A DNA stretch of 64,000 nt from Halorubrum salipaludis. Its GTDB lineage: Archaea; Halobacteriota; Halobacteria; Halobacteriales; Haloferacaceae. Each line of letters begins with the position of its first letter. Position 1 is the first letter of the stretch. Location: contig NZ_NSKC01000008.1 in the NCBI RefSeq assembly GCF_002286985.1, forward strand, positions 62,001 through 126,000. The letters are read 5' to 3'. Position numbers and translations under genes: made by a program. The notes under the pieces were generated by a model. It was given only the letters and a program-made list of their open reading frames with translations, made no database searches and had not been told where the DNA came from. Below are positions 42,206 through 51,116 of the stretch, piece after piece.

Positions 42206-43071
42206 GCATTTTCGTCGACGACGACACCCGGGTGGTAGTGCAGGGGATCACCGGCGGGGAAGGGAAGTTCCACGCCGGCCAGATGATCGAGTACGGCACC
42301 AACGTCGTCGCCGGCGCGGTGCCCGGCAAGGGCGGCCAGGAGGTCGACGGCGTCCCCGTCTACGACACCGTCGACGAGGCCGTCGAGGAGGAGGACGCGG
42401 ACGCCTCCGTCATCTTCGTGCCGCCGGCGTTCGCCGCCGACGCGATCTTCGAGTCGCTCGACACCGACCTTGACCTCGCCGTCGCCATCACCGAGGGGAT
42501 CCCGACCCAGGACATGGCGAAGGTGAACAAGCGCCTGAGCGAGACTGACACCCGCCTCATCGGCCCGAACTGTCCGGGCATCATCACGCCCGGCGAGGCG
42601 AAGCTCGGCATCCTTCCCGGAAACATCTTCTCCGAGGGCCGCGTCGGGCTCGTCTCGCGGTCCGGCACCCTCACCTACCAGGTCGTCGACAACCTCACCG
42701 AGCGCGGCCTCGGCCAGTCGACCGCCATCGGCATCGGCGGCGATCCGATCATCGGCACCTCCTTCATCGACGCGCTGGAGGCGTTCGAGGCCGACCCCGC
42801 CACCGACGCGGTCGTGATGTGCGGCGAGATCGGCGGCGAAGACGAGGAGCAGGCCGCCCGCTTCATCGGCGAGCACATGGACACGCCGGTCGCCGGTTTC
42901 ATCGCCGGACGCACGGCGCCGCCGGGCAAGCGCATGGGCCACGCGGGCGCCATCGTCTCGGGCTCCGGCACGGGCACCGCCCAGTCGAAGATCGACGCGC
43001 TCAACGACGCGGGCGTCCCCGTCGGCGACACCCCGGAGGAGGTCGCCGACCACGTCGAGGACTTCCTGTAA
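42202..43071 (+). CDS. sucD: Succinyl-CoA synthetase alpha subunit
   Basis: The CoA-binding subunit that carries the phosphohistidine. It is 289 residues: an N-terminal Rossmann part [50 protein letters not shown], then [20 protein letters not shown] and [20 protein letters not shown]. The active-site His is in [17 protein letters not shown] (about residue 250). Gene pairing and order with sucC are the usual ones. After its stop lies a 115-bp gap before the hybrid histidine kinase. Confidence 0.97.
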   Translation: MSIFVDDDTRVVVQGITGGEGKFHAGQMIEYGTNVVAGAVPGKGGQEVDGVPVYDTVDEAVEEEDADASVIFVPPAFAADAIFESLDTDLDLAVAITEGIPTQDMAKVNKRLSETDTRLIGPNCPGIITPGEAKLGILPGNIFSEGRVGLVSRSGTLTYQVVDNLTERGLGQSTAIGIGGDPIIGTSFIDALEAFEADPATDAVVMCGEIGGEDEEQAARFIGEHMDTPVAGFIAGRTAPPGKRMGHAGAIVSGSGTGTAQSKIDALNDAGVPVGDTPEEVADHVEDFL

Positions 43072-43185
43072 GTCGGTTTCGGGGAGCCGTAACGGAGAAC
43101 CGCCCCGCACCGGCCGTTTCGCCGCCGTTCTCAGTTTCGGATACCGGAGCGAAAGGTAAAATTACCCGTGGGGAGAGGTGTGACT

Positions 43186-45750
43186 ATGGATACCGATCCC
43201 ACGGACGGCCGGGGCGGTCCGGGAGCCGACGCCTTCCGGGGATCGGAGCCGGCCGGGGGCGGGCCGCGCCGGGTGCTCCTCGTCGACGACGAGCCGGGCG
43301 CGGCCGACCTCGCCGCAACGCACGTCGAGCGCCTCGTCGATCGGGTCGAGACGGTGACGCGGACCGCGCCGGCGGACGCCCTCGACGTCGTCCGCGAGGA
43401 GCGGGTGGACTGCGTGGTCAGCGACTACAACATGCCCGGCACCGACGGGCTCGAACTCCTCGAGGCGGTCCGAGCGATCGATCCCGGGCTCCCGTTCGTG
43501 CTGTTCACCGGGCGGGGGAGCGAGGAGATCGCGAGCGAGGCGATCTCGGCGGGCGTCACGGACTACCTCCAGAATGGCGTCGGTCGCGACCGGTACGAGA
43601 TACTCGCGAACAGCGTCGAGAACGCCCTCGACCGCCGCCGGGCCGAACGCGACCTCCGGGAGGTGAACGCGAAGGTCACCGCGATCCACGAGTTCGCGAC
43701 CGAGGTGGCGGCGGCCGAGAGCGCCGACGAGGTGTTCGAGCGCGTCGTCGGCGCCGCCGAGGGGATCTTGGAGTTCGACCGCTGCGTCACCGCGCGGCGC
43801 CTCGACGACCGGCTCGTCCCCACGGCGCGCTCGGCGAACGTCGGCGAGGACGAGGTCAGGACGTTCGATCTCGGGGAGGGCGTCGTCGGGACCACGGCCG
43901 CCGAGGAGCGGACGATCGTCGTCGACAACCTCAGCGTCGACCCGGCGGACCCGGACGACCTCGAAGATCCGGAGACTCCGAGCGGAGCGTCCCCCTCCGA
44001 GGAGGGCGGTCGGAGAGAAGGGTCCGACGGCGGGGACGACGGCGACGCGGACGCCTCAGCGGACGGAGCGGAGCTGGCCGACCCGGTCGCGGACAACATC
44101 CGCTCGGCGATCAGCGTCCCGATCGGGTCGTACGGCGTGTTCCAGGCGGTCTCGGACGGGTACGCCGCGTTCGACGAGGGCGACGTGGAGTTCGCCGAGC
44201 TGCTGGCCGCCCACGCCGCGGACGCGCTCGAACAGCTCGAGACGGAGAACGCGCTCAGGGCCGAACGCGACAAGCTCTCCGCGTTTTTCCGAGACCTGCC
44301 GCTCCCCGTCATCAGGACCGCGCCCGCCGAGGGGGCCGATCGGCGGATCGACGCCACGAACGAGGCGTTCGAGGAGACGTTCGGCCTCTCCGAGGCGGAC
44401 CACGGCTACGAGGAGATCCACGACGCGATCATCCCCGAAGGCAGCGATCCAATCGACGCGAGCGGCGTTCTCGAAGACGGCGAACCGGTCCGGCGGGAGG
44501 TGCGGCGGCAGACCACCGACGGGCTCCGCGACTTCATCCTGAACGTGATCCCGGTCGACCGGTCGGAGGAGACGATCGTTTACAACGTCTACGCCGACAT
44601 CGACGACCAGAAGCGGGTCGAACGCACCCTCCGGCGGCTCCACGAGACGACCCGCGAGATGTTCCGCGGCGGGGACCGCGAAGAGGTCGCGGCGCTCGCC
44701 ACGCGAGCGGCGATCGACATCCTGGAGTTCCCGAGCAGCGGCGTCCGGCTGTACGACCCCGAGACCGATGCGCTGCTGCCGACCGCGATAAGCGAGGAGG
44801 CGACAGAGGCGCTCGGGGAGCGGCCGGCCTTCGGCCCCGGCGACGGGCGGCTCTGGGAGGCGTTCGAGACCGGCGAGCCGATCGTCGTCGACGACCTCGA
44901 CGCGGTCGACACCGCCATCGGCTACGGCGAGCATCGGAGCCTGCTCGTCGTCCCGCTTGGTGACCACGGCGTGATGCCGCTCGGCTCCCGCGAGCCGGGC
45001 TTCTTCGACGACACCGCGGTACAGCTGGCGCGGGTGCTCGGCGCGAACGTCACGGTCGCGCTCAACCACGCTCAGCGCACGGCCCAGCTGCGCGAGCGCG
45101 ACGCCGAGCTCCAGCGGGAGATAGATCGGTTGGAGAAGTTCGCCGGGCTCGTCTCCCACGACCTCCGGAACCCGCTCAACGTCGCGGCCGGCCGGCTCGG
45201 AATCGCGCGGTCGGCCGTCGACGACGGCGAGGCCCTCGACGAGCTCGACCGGATCGGGGACGCCCACGACCGGATGGAGGAGCTCATCGACGACCTGCTC
45301 GCGCTGGCGCGCCAGGGCCGGACCGTCGACGAACTGGAGACCGTCTCGCTCGCCGACGCGGCCGCGCGGGCGTGGCAGACCGTCGACACCGCGGACGCGA
45401 CGCTGGACCCGCCCGGGAGCTCGCTCACCGTCGAGGCCGACCCGGAGCGGCTGCGTACCCTGCTCGAGAACTTGTTTACAAATAGCGTGGAGCACGGTAG
45501 CAATCCAGCACCCGACGCCGGCGGCGTCACGGTCAGCGTCGGCGCGCTCCCCGACGGCTTCTACGTCGCCGATGACGGCGCCGGCTTCGACATCGACCCC
45601 GAGGAGGCGACCGAGTACGGGACCTCGAGCGATCCGCGCGGAACCGGCTTCGGGCTCGCGATCGTCCGCGAGATCGCGGCCGCTCACGGATGGGAGTTCG
45701 AGGTCGTCGACGGGGACGGCGCGCGGTTCGAGTTCCGGACGGGCGACTGA
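43186..45750 (+). CDS. Hybrid sensor histidine kinase (REC-GAF-PAS-GAF-HisKA-HATPase)
   Basis: An 854-residue soluble signalling protein. A receiver domain comes first (VLLVDDEPGAADLA, acceptor Asp in DCVVSDYNMPGTDGLELL), then a GAF-like domain (~165-360) broken by an acidic insert at ~247-300, a PAS-like domain (~365-485), a second GAF-like domain (~490-640) and the kinase core: H-box FAGLVSHDLRNPLNVAAGRL (~His 660), N-box LLENLFTNSVEHGSN, G-boxes DDGAGFDI and GTGFGLAIVREIA. No membrane segment is seen, so it should sense a cytosolic signal. The ATG at MDTDPTDG is used; a GTG six codons upstream is possible. The next gene is a small winged-helix protein on the same strand. Confidence 0.93.
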   Translation: MDTDPTDGRGGPGADAFRGSEPAGGGPRRVLLVDDEPGAADLAATHVERLVDRVETVTRTAPADALDVVREERVDCVVSDYNMPGTDGLELLEAVRAIDPGLPFVLFTGRGSEEIASEAISAGVTDYLQNGVGRDRYEILANSVENALDRRRAERDLREVNAKVTAIHEFATEVAAAESADEVFERVVGAAEGILEFDRCVTARRLDDRLVPTARSANVGEDEVRTFDLGEGVVGTTAAEERTIVVDNLSVDPADPDDLEDPETPSGASPSEEGGRREGSDGGDDGDADASADGAELADPVADNIRSAISVPIGSYGVFQAVSDGYAAFDEGDVEFAELLAAHAADALEQLETENALRAERDKLSAFFRDLPLPVIRTAPAEGADRRIDATNEAFEETFGLSEADHGYEEIHDAIIPEGSDPIDASGVLEDGEPVRREVRRQTTDGLRDFILNVIPVDRSEETIVYNVYADIDDQKRVERTLRRLHETTREMFRGGDREEVAALATRAAIDILEFPSSGVRLYDPETDALLPTAISEEATEALGERPAFGPGDGRLWEAFETGEPIVVDDLDAVDTAIGYGEHRSLLVVPLGDHGVMPLGSREPGFFDDTAVQLARVLGANVTVALNHAQRTAQLRERDAELQREIDRLEKFAGLVSHDLRNPLNVAAGRLGIARSAVDDGEALDELDRIGDAHDRMEELIDDLLALARQGRTVDELETVSLADAAARAWQTVDTADATLDPPGSSLTVEADPERLRTLLENLFTNSVEHGSNPAPDAGGVTVSVGALPDGFYVADDGAGFDIDPEEATEYGTSSDPRGTGFGLAIVREIAAAHGWEFEVVDGDGARFEFRTGD

Positions 45751-45860
45751 CCGGGGTCGGACGCGCCGGCACCGACACCCTATATAAAACGGTCGTGGAC
45801 GTGCGGGGCGGGCGCACACCCGGGCCACGGTTATGCCCGACTCGACCGTGTGTACCGGGT

Positions 45861-46178
45861 ATGGACGAAGGAACCCGCGAGCTGCTCGAGCCGCTCCCGC
45901 CGAGCGCCAAACTGGTCTATTACGTCCTCGACGAGGAGGACCGGTTCGACCAGACCGGGCTCGCCGAGGAGACCCGCCTCTCGACCCGAACCGTCCGGTT
46001 CGCGGTCGAGAAGCTCACCGAGGTCGGGCTCGTCGAGGAGGGCCTCTGCCCCAAGGACGCCCGCCGGTCCGTCTATGCGGCCGTCCCCGAGTCGGAGCGG
46101 CCGACCGGGTCCGAGCCCGAGACCGCCTCCGAGCCCGACGCGGAGGCGCCGACGGCGACCGCGGTCGCCGAGGACTGA
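45861..46178 (+). CDS. Small MarR-like winged-helix protein
   Basis: A 105-residue predicted DNA-binding protein. Residues ~1-75 read as a winged helix: SAKLVYYVLDEEDRFDQTGL, AEETRLSTRTVRFAVEKLTE and VGLVEEGLCPKDARRSVYAA. The last ~30 residues are an acidic Ser/Glu/Pro/Ala tail. The start is set at MDEGTRELL, where codon bias and homology-like features begin; upstream frame is Arg/Gly-rich shadow. It sits 110 bp after the hybrid kinase and could be its output partner, but this is only positional. Confidence 0.83.
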   Translation: MDEGTRELLEPLPPSAKLVYYVLDEEDRFDQTGLAEETRLSTRTVRFAVEKLTEVGLVEEGLCPKDARRSVYAAVPESERPTGSEPETASEPDAEAPTATAVAED

Positions 46179-46263
46179 CGCCGACCGACGCGCCGCTCTC
46201 CCGGTCCGCTTCCTCCCCGATCCGTCGCGTTTTTGCCCGCGCGACCGGTAGTGAGCACACTCG

Positions 46264-47598
46264 ATGGCGACGTATCACATCGAAACGTACGGCTGTAGTT
46301 CCAACCGGGGCGAGAGCCGGGAGATAGAGCGGGCGCTGCGCGACGGCGGCCACCGCCCGGCCGACGGTCCCGAAGACGCGGATGTCGCCATCCTCAACAC
46401 CTGCACGGTCGTCGAGAAGACGGAACGGAACATGCTCCGGCGCGCGGAGGAGTTAGCGGAGATCACCGCGGAGCTCGTCGTCACCGGCTGCATGGCGCTC
46501 GCGCAGGGCGAGGCGTTCGAGGAGGCCGACGTCGACGCCGAGATCCTCCACTGGGACGAGGTGCCCGCGTACGTGCTCAACGGCGAGTGCCCGACGGTCA
46601 CCCCCGACGCCGAGCCCGTCCTCGACGGCGTCGTCGGCATCCTCCCCATCGCGCGCGGCTGCATGAGCAACTGCTCGTACTGCATCACCAAGTTCGCGAC
46701 CGGGCGGGTCGACTCCCCCTCGGTCGAGGAGAACGTCGAGAAGGCCCGCGCGCTGGTCCACGCCGGCGCGAAGGAGATCCGGGTGACCGGCCAGGACACC
46801 GGCGTCTACGGCTGGGACGAGGGCGACCGGAAGCTCCCGGAGCTGCTCGACCGGATCTGCGACATCGACGGCGAGTTCCGCGTCCGGCTCGGGATGGCCA
46901 ACCCCGGCGGGATCCACGGGATCCACGAGGAGCTGGCCGACGTGTTCGCGAGGAACGAGGAGCTGTACGACTTCGTCCACGCGCCGGTCCAGTCCGGCTC
47001 GGACGCGGTGCTCGAGGACATGCGCCGCCAGCACCGCGTCGGGAAGTTCCGCGAGGTCGTCGAGACGTTCGACGACCGGCTCGACCACTGGACGCTCTCG
47101 ACCGACTTCATCGTCGGCTTCCCCACCGAGAGCGACGCCGACCACGAGCGCTCGATGGACCTGCTCGCCGAGGTCCGCCCGGAGAAGATCAACGTCACCC
47201 GCTTCTCGAAGCGGCCCGGCACCGACGCCGCCGAGATGAAGGGGCTCGGCGGCACCGTCAAGAAGGAGCGCTCGAAGGCGATGTCCGAGCTGAAGATGGA
47301 GGTCGTCGGCGAGGCGTACGAGTCGATGGTCGGCGAGACCTTCGAGGCCCTCGTCGTCGAGGAGGGCACCGGCGACTCCGTGAAGTGCCGCGACTCCGCC
47401 TACCGACAGATCATCGTTCAAAAGGCCACCGAGCGCGGCGTGGAGGTGGGCGATTTCCTGGAGGTCGAAGTGACCGGTCACAACACCGTCTACGCGTTCG
47501 GCGACCCGGTCGCGCCGGACTCGGCGGAGCGGGGTTCGGTCGACGGCGAGTCCGTCGAGCGCGACGACGCCCCCGGCTCGACCACCTCCTCGGCGTAG
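46264..47598 (+). CDS. Archaeal tRNA t6A37 methylthiotransferase (CDKAL1/e-MtaB type)
   Basis: A radical-SAM enzyme that turns t6A37 into ms2t6A in tRNAs reading ANN codons. The 444-residue protein has the UPF0004 domain with three Cys (YGCSSNRGESREIERAL, ILNTCTVVEKTERNML, VTGCMALAQGEAF), the radical-SAM CxxxCxxC in ARGCMSNCSYCITKFATGR (about residues 127-145) and a C-terminal TRAM domain (ESMVGETFEALVVEEGTGDS to DFLEVEVTGHNTVYAFGDPV). The 'SSNRGESREI' form is characteristic of the archaeal and eukaryotic branch. Its final residues PGSTTSSA lie in a 46-bp unit that is duplicated past the stop codon. Confidence 0.94.
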   Translation: MATYHIETYGCSSNRGESREIERALRDGGHRPADGPEDADVAILNTCTVVEKTERNMLRRAEELAEITAELVVTGCMALAQGEAFEEADVDAEILHWDEVPAYVLNGECPTVTPDAEPVLDGVVGILPIARGCMSNCSYCITKFATGRVDSPSVEENVEKARALVHAGAKEIRVTGQDTGVYGWDEGDRKLPELLDRICDIDGEFRVRLGMANPGGIHGIHEELADVFARNEELYDFVHAPVQSGSDAVLEDMRRQHRVGKFREVVETFDDRLDHWTLSTDFIVGFPTESDADHERSMDLLAEVRPEKINVTRFSKRPGTDAAEMKGLGGTVKKERSKAMSELKMEVVGEAYESMVGETFEALVVEEGTGDSVKCRDSAYRQIIVQKATERGVEVGDFLEVEVTGHNTVYAFGDPVAPDSAERGSVDGESVERDDAPGSTTSSA

Positions 47599-47675
47599 CG
47601 ACTCGGGGAGCGGCTCCTCCGGCTCGACCACCTCCTCGGCGTAGCGACTCGGGGAGCGGCTCCTCCGGCTCGACC
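47573..47675. repeat. 46-bp tandem repeat spanning the methylthiotransferase stop
   Basis: Unit 1 (47573-47618) holds the last codons, the TAG stop and 20 bp of 3' flank of the preceding gene. Unit 2 (47619-47664) repeats it, including a second copy of CACCTCCTCGGCGTAGCG, and a third partial copy (CCGGCTCGACC) follows. Near-identity shows a recent duplication that leaves the reading frame intact. Confidence 0.85.
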
Positions 47676-47749
47676 GGCCCGTTCGACCGTCCCCGGTCGA
47701 CTGCTTCCGTTCGACCGGCCCGTTTTGACCCCCTCCCCCCGTCTGATCC

Positions 47750-48880
47750 CTACTCGTTCGGAGTCGACCCGCTCGGTTTCCAGCTCCCTCCGCCGTCGAC
47801 GTCCGCGTCCGCGCCGAGCGAATACCCCGATTCGGCGCGGTCAGGGAGCCGGATTCGGACGACGGTCCCCTGCGGGTCGTTTTCGGTGAACTCGACCGTT
47901 CCGTCCGCCCGGGTCACGGTCCAGTATATCAGCCACAGCCCGAGCCCCTCGGTGTGTTCGAGCGGTGTCTCCACGACGTTCCGGAGCGTTTGCCGTTCGA
48001 TCTGTGGAATTCCCCGTCCGGTGTCTTCGATGACGAGGCTCGTCGCGCCGTCCTCGTCTCGTCGGACGCGCACCGTGATCGTCACGTCGTCGTCGTTGTG
48101 TTCGATCGCGTTCCGAAGCGCTTCCTCGAACGCGAGCGGGAGCGCCGGGTGTGTTCGGACGGCGCAGCTGTCCGGGAGCTCCGTCCGGACCGTGACCCCG
48201 GGCGACTCCGCGGTCAGCCGAGCCACCCCCTCTTCGACGACGGCGACGAGATCGAGCGACTGCACCGTCTCTGTCCGCCAGATCGACGCGATGCGTCGGG
48301 TCCGTTCGCTCGTCTCGACGAGCTCCTCCAAGTGAGTCCGAGCGATCCGCGCCCGGTCCGCGACCTCCGCCCTGTCGTCCACGTCCTCGATTCCGTCCAG
48401 GTACCCGAGCGCGACCGAGAGCTCGTTGCGAATGTTGTGCCGCAGGACGCGATCGTTGATCGAAAGCAGGGTGGAGAGCTCCCGTGATTCGGCGAGCTGT
48501 TCGTCGGCCTTCACGACGTAGGGACCCGCGCGCGATCCGACCGCCGCGCCGAGGCTGGTGGCGAACGTGATCAGAAACGAGAGCTTGAACGCGTGGTGTT
48601 CGAGCAGCCAGATGAGCCAGACGATGGCGGCGAGCGCGGCGAACGAGAGCGCCGTCAGCGCGCCGATTTGGACCGCACGTCGCTGTCCGGACGGGGATAT
48701 CTCCCACTCCGGGAGCTCGTACGCGGTGTAAAAGACGATCCCGCAGAGCCCGAAGATGAGCACGGACTCGAGCAGCGCGCCCACTCCCCCGCCGTTGATC
48801 GCCAGGTGTCGCACGCCCAGAGCGGCGCAGAGGCCGCCGAGCGCGACGAACCCAACGCGAGGGGAGAGGCGGGAGACCAT
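47750..48880 (-). CDS. Membrane-bound histidine kinase
   Basis: A 376-residue sensor kinase. The N-terminal ~125 residues contain four hydrophobic segments (GFVALGGLCAALGVRHLAI onward) with no extracellular domain, so sensing is within or at the membrane. The H-box is SINDRVLRHNIRNELSVALG (His near residue 149), in the haloarchaeal 'RHNIRNEL' style, followed by a helical dimer arm and the ATPase domain: AFEEALRNAIEHNDDDVTIT (N), VIEDTGRGIPQIER (G1) and EGLGLWLIYWTVTRADGTVE (G2). No response regulator is adjacent, as is common in haloarchaea. Confidence 0.92.
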   Translation of the reverse strand: MVSRLSPRVGFVALGGLCAALGVRHLAINGGGVGALLESVLIFGLCGIVFYTAYELPEWEISPSGQRRAVQIGALTALSFAALAAIVWLIWLLEHHAFKLSFLITFATSLGAAVGSRAGPYVVKADEQLAESRELSTLLSINDRVLRHNIRNELSVALGYLDGIEDVDDRAEVADRARIARTHLEELVETSERTRRIASIWRTETVQSLDLVAVVEEGVARLTAESPGVTVRTELPDSCAVRTHPALPLAFEEALRNAIEHNDDDVTITVRVRRDEDGATSLVIEDTGRGIPQIERQTLRNVVETPLEHTEGLGLWLIYWTVTRADGTVEFTENDPQGTVVRIRLPDRAESGYSLGADADVDGGGSWKPSGSTPNE

Positions 48881-48943
48881 TGGGCGTCGTACACCGCCAC
48901 GACGTTTATGCGTTTCTTGGCGGCCCGATCGCGGCGGATCGGC

Positions 48944-51013
48944 TCATCGATCGTCGTAGATGAGCTCGACCTCGTCGGCGAAGCGGTCTAAGATGTTGCG
49001 CCGCTTCTTCTTCATCGTCGGCGTGAGCAGGTCGTTCTCCTCGGTGAACTCCTCTTCGACCAGTCGGAACCGCTTAATCTGCTCGTATGGCTCGAACTCC
49101 TCGTTGACCCGGTCGACCTCCTCCTGAATCCGCTCGCGGACCCGGTCGTCGCGGCAGACGTCCCGGTGATCGTCGGGGAGGTCGATCCCGCGCGCGTCCG
49201 CCCACGCCGCCACCTTCTCGAAGCTCGGGACGATCAGCGCGGAGACGAACTTCCGGCCGTCGCCTAACACGACGCACTGCTCGACGAACTCGTTCGCCGC
49301 GAACCGGTCTTCGATCGGGCCGGGCGCGACGTTCTTGCCGGTCGAGAGCACGAGCAGCTGCTTGGCGCGCTCGCGGAAGGCGATGTACCCGTCCGGCCGG
49401 AGCTGGACGATGTCGCCGGTGCGGAACCAGGGGTCGTCCGGATCGCCGCCGCGCTCCTCCGGCGGGTCGCCGGCCACGACCGTGTCCTCCGGGAGCCGGT
49501 CCGGCTCGGTGAACGCCTCCGCGGTCGCGTCCGGACGGTTCCAGTAGCCGTCGGTCACCTGCGGGCCACGCACGAGGAGCTCGCCGGCGTCGCCCGCGAG
49601 GTCCGCGACCTCCTCGCCGACGACGGTCCCGTCGATCGCGACCTCGGTGTCGACCACCGGCGGGCCGATGGTGCCGACCGTCGGTGCCTCGGGCGGGTTG
49701 ACGCTGATGACGGGCGAGGTTTCGGTGAGTCCGTATCCCTCCAGGATCGGCAGGTCCATCGCGTGGTACAGCGCGCACAGCTCCGCCGACAGCGACCCGC
49801 CGCCGGAGATGAAGAAGTCGATGTTGCCGCCGATCGCCTCCCTGACCGACGAGAAGACGAGCTTGTCGGCGATCGCCCGCTTGGCGTCGAGCACGGCGCC
49901 CGGATCGTCGGCCTCGTGGTGGGCCTGTCCCACGCCGACCGCCCACTCGAAGATGCGCTCCTTGACGGGGGACTCGCTCGCCTGCTCGCGGATCGCGTCG
50001 TACAGCTTCTCGTAGACGCGCGGGACGCTCGTGGTCGTCGTCGGCCGGACGAGCCCGAAGTCCTCGCGGAGGGTGTCGGGGCTCTCTGCGTAGCCGACGG
50101 TCGCCCCCGCGGCGAACATCATGTAGTGGCCGGCGAGCCGCTCGAAGACGTGCGCGAGGGGGAGGAACGAGAGCGTTGTCGAGTCGGCGCTGATCCCCGG
50201 CACGTCGGGGTCGCGGTCCGGGCGGTCCGCAAAGCGGCGGTAACACTGGTTGACGTTCTCCCGGAAGTTGGCGTGGGTGAGCCGGACACCCTTGGGCTTG
50301 CCCGTGGTTCCAGAGGTGTAGATGAGGCTCGCGAGGTCGTCGACCTCGACCGCGTCGATCCACGACTCGTAGGCGGCCTCGTCGAACGCCTCGTCGCCGA
50401 GGGCGTGGACCGCGCCGAGCGTGTACACGTCGTCGACGGAGAGGCCGGTGTCGTTCCCGTCGCCTCCCGCACCCAGCTCCGCGTCGAGGTCCGCCGCGTC
50501 CACGTCGTCGAACGTCACGACCGCGTCGAGCTCGTGGTCGAGGTCGCCGGCGACTCCGAGCACCTCGTCGAGCAGCTCGCGGTTCTCCGCGACCACCACG
50601 GTCGCCTCCGGGTCCTCGATCAGGTAGCGGACCTGACTCGGCGAGGAGGAGGCGTACACGGTCGTGACCGTCGCGCCCGCGGCCAGCGCCGCGAAGTCGG
50701 TCTGGGCCCACTCCATCCGGGTCTGCGCGTACAGCGCCACGCGCGTGTCGCCGTCGACGCCGAGCTCGCGGAGCCCGGCCGCGAGCCGCCGGACGATCGC
50801 GCGCATTTCGGCGTAGGTCACGTCGGCGTACTCGCCCGCCGTAGCGGGCGGGAGCACGCCGCTGGAGACCAGCGACCGGTCGTAGATCCCGCCCTTGTAC
50901 CGCTGAGCGAGCCGGTCCGCGTTGCGCTCCGCGGACCGCTCGAACATTCGCGGGAGCGTCTCCCGGGCGACGGCGTCGTCCGAGAACCCCCGTTCCGCCT
51001 CTCGCCAGTTCAT
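48944..51013 (-). CDS. Long-chain fatty acid-CoA ligase (AMP-binding)
   Basis: A 689-residue acyl-adenylate-forming enzyme that activates fatty acids to acyl-CoA. The ATP/AMP signature LIYTSGTTGKPKGVRLTHAN lies at about residues 228-247. Other blocks are FLPLAHVFERLAGHYMMFAA, GGGSLSAELCALYHAMDLPI, LEGYGLTETSPVISVNPPEA, WFRTGDIVQLRPDGYIAFRE and the C-terminal TPTMKKKRRNILDRFADEVE with the catalytic Lys. The length and the FLPLAHVFER pattern fit the long-chain group (FadD15-like). The first residues MNWREAERGFSDDAVARETL place the start. It is divergent from the XPD-like helicase. Confidence 0.94.
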   Translation of the reverse strand: MNWREAERGFSDDAVARETLPRMFERSAERNADRLAQRYKGGIYDRSLVSSGVLPPATAGEYADVTYAEMRAIVRRLAAGLRELGVDGDTRVALYAQTRMEWAQTDFAALAAGATVTTVYASSSPSQVRYLIEDPEATVVVAENRELLDEVLGVAGDLDHELDAVVTFDDVDAADLDAELGAGGDGNDTGLSVDDVYTLGAVHALGDEAFDEAAYESWIDAVEVDDLASLIYTSGTTGKPKGVRLTHANFRENVNQCYRRFADRPDRDPDVPGISADSTTLSFLPLAHVFERLAGHYMMFAAGATVGYAESPDTLREDFGLVRPTTTTSVPRVYEKLYDAIREQASESPVKERIFEWAVGVGQAHHEADDPGAVLDAKRAIADKLVFSSVREAIGGNIDFFISGGGSLSAELCALYHAMDLPILEGYGLTETSPVISVNPPEAPTVGTIGPPVVDTEVAIDGTVVGEEVADLAGDAGELLVRGPQVTDGYWNRPDATAEAFTEPDRLPEDTVVAGDPPEERGGDPDDPWFRTGDIVQLRPDGYIAFRERAKQLLVLSTGKNVAPGPIEDRFAANEFVEQCVVLGDGRKFVSALIVPSFEKVAAWADARGIDLPDDHRDVCRDDRVRERIQEEVDRVNEEFEPYEQIKRFRLVEEEFTEENDLLTPTMKKKRRNILDRFADEVELIYDDR

Positions 51014-51116
51014 ACCACGAACTCCCGCCCAAACAGTATAAACGATCGGGTAGTTTCGAGTTCACTCGGGGGTCGGAACGCGAGGGTTTAATCCCGAGAG
51101 GGAGCGAGAGGCCCCT

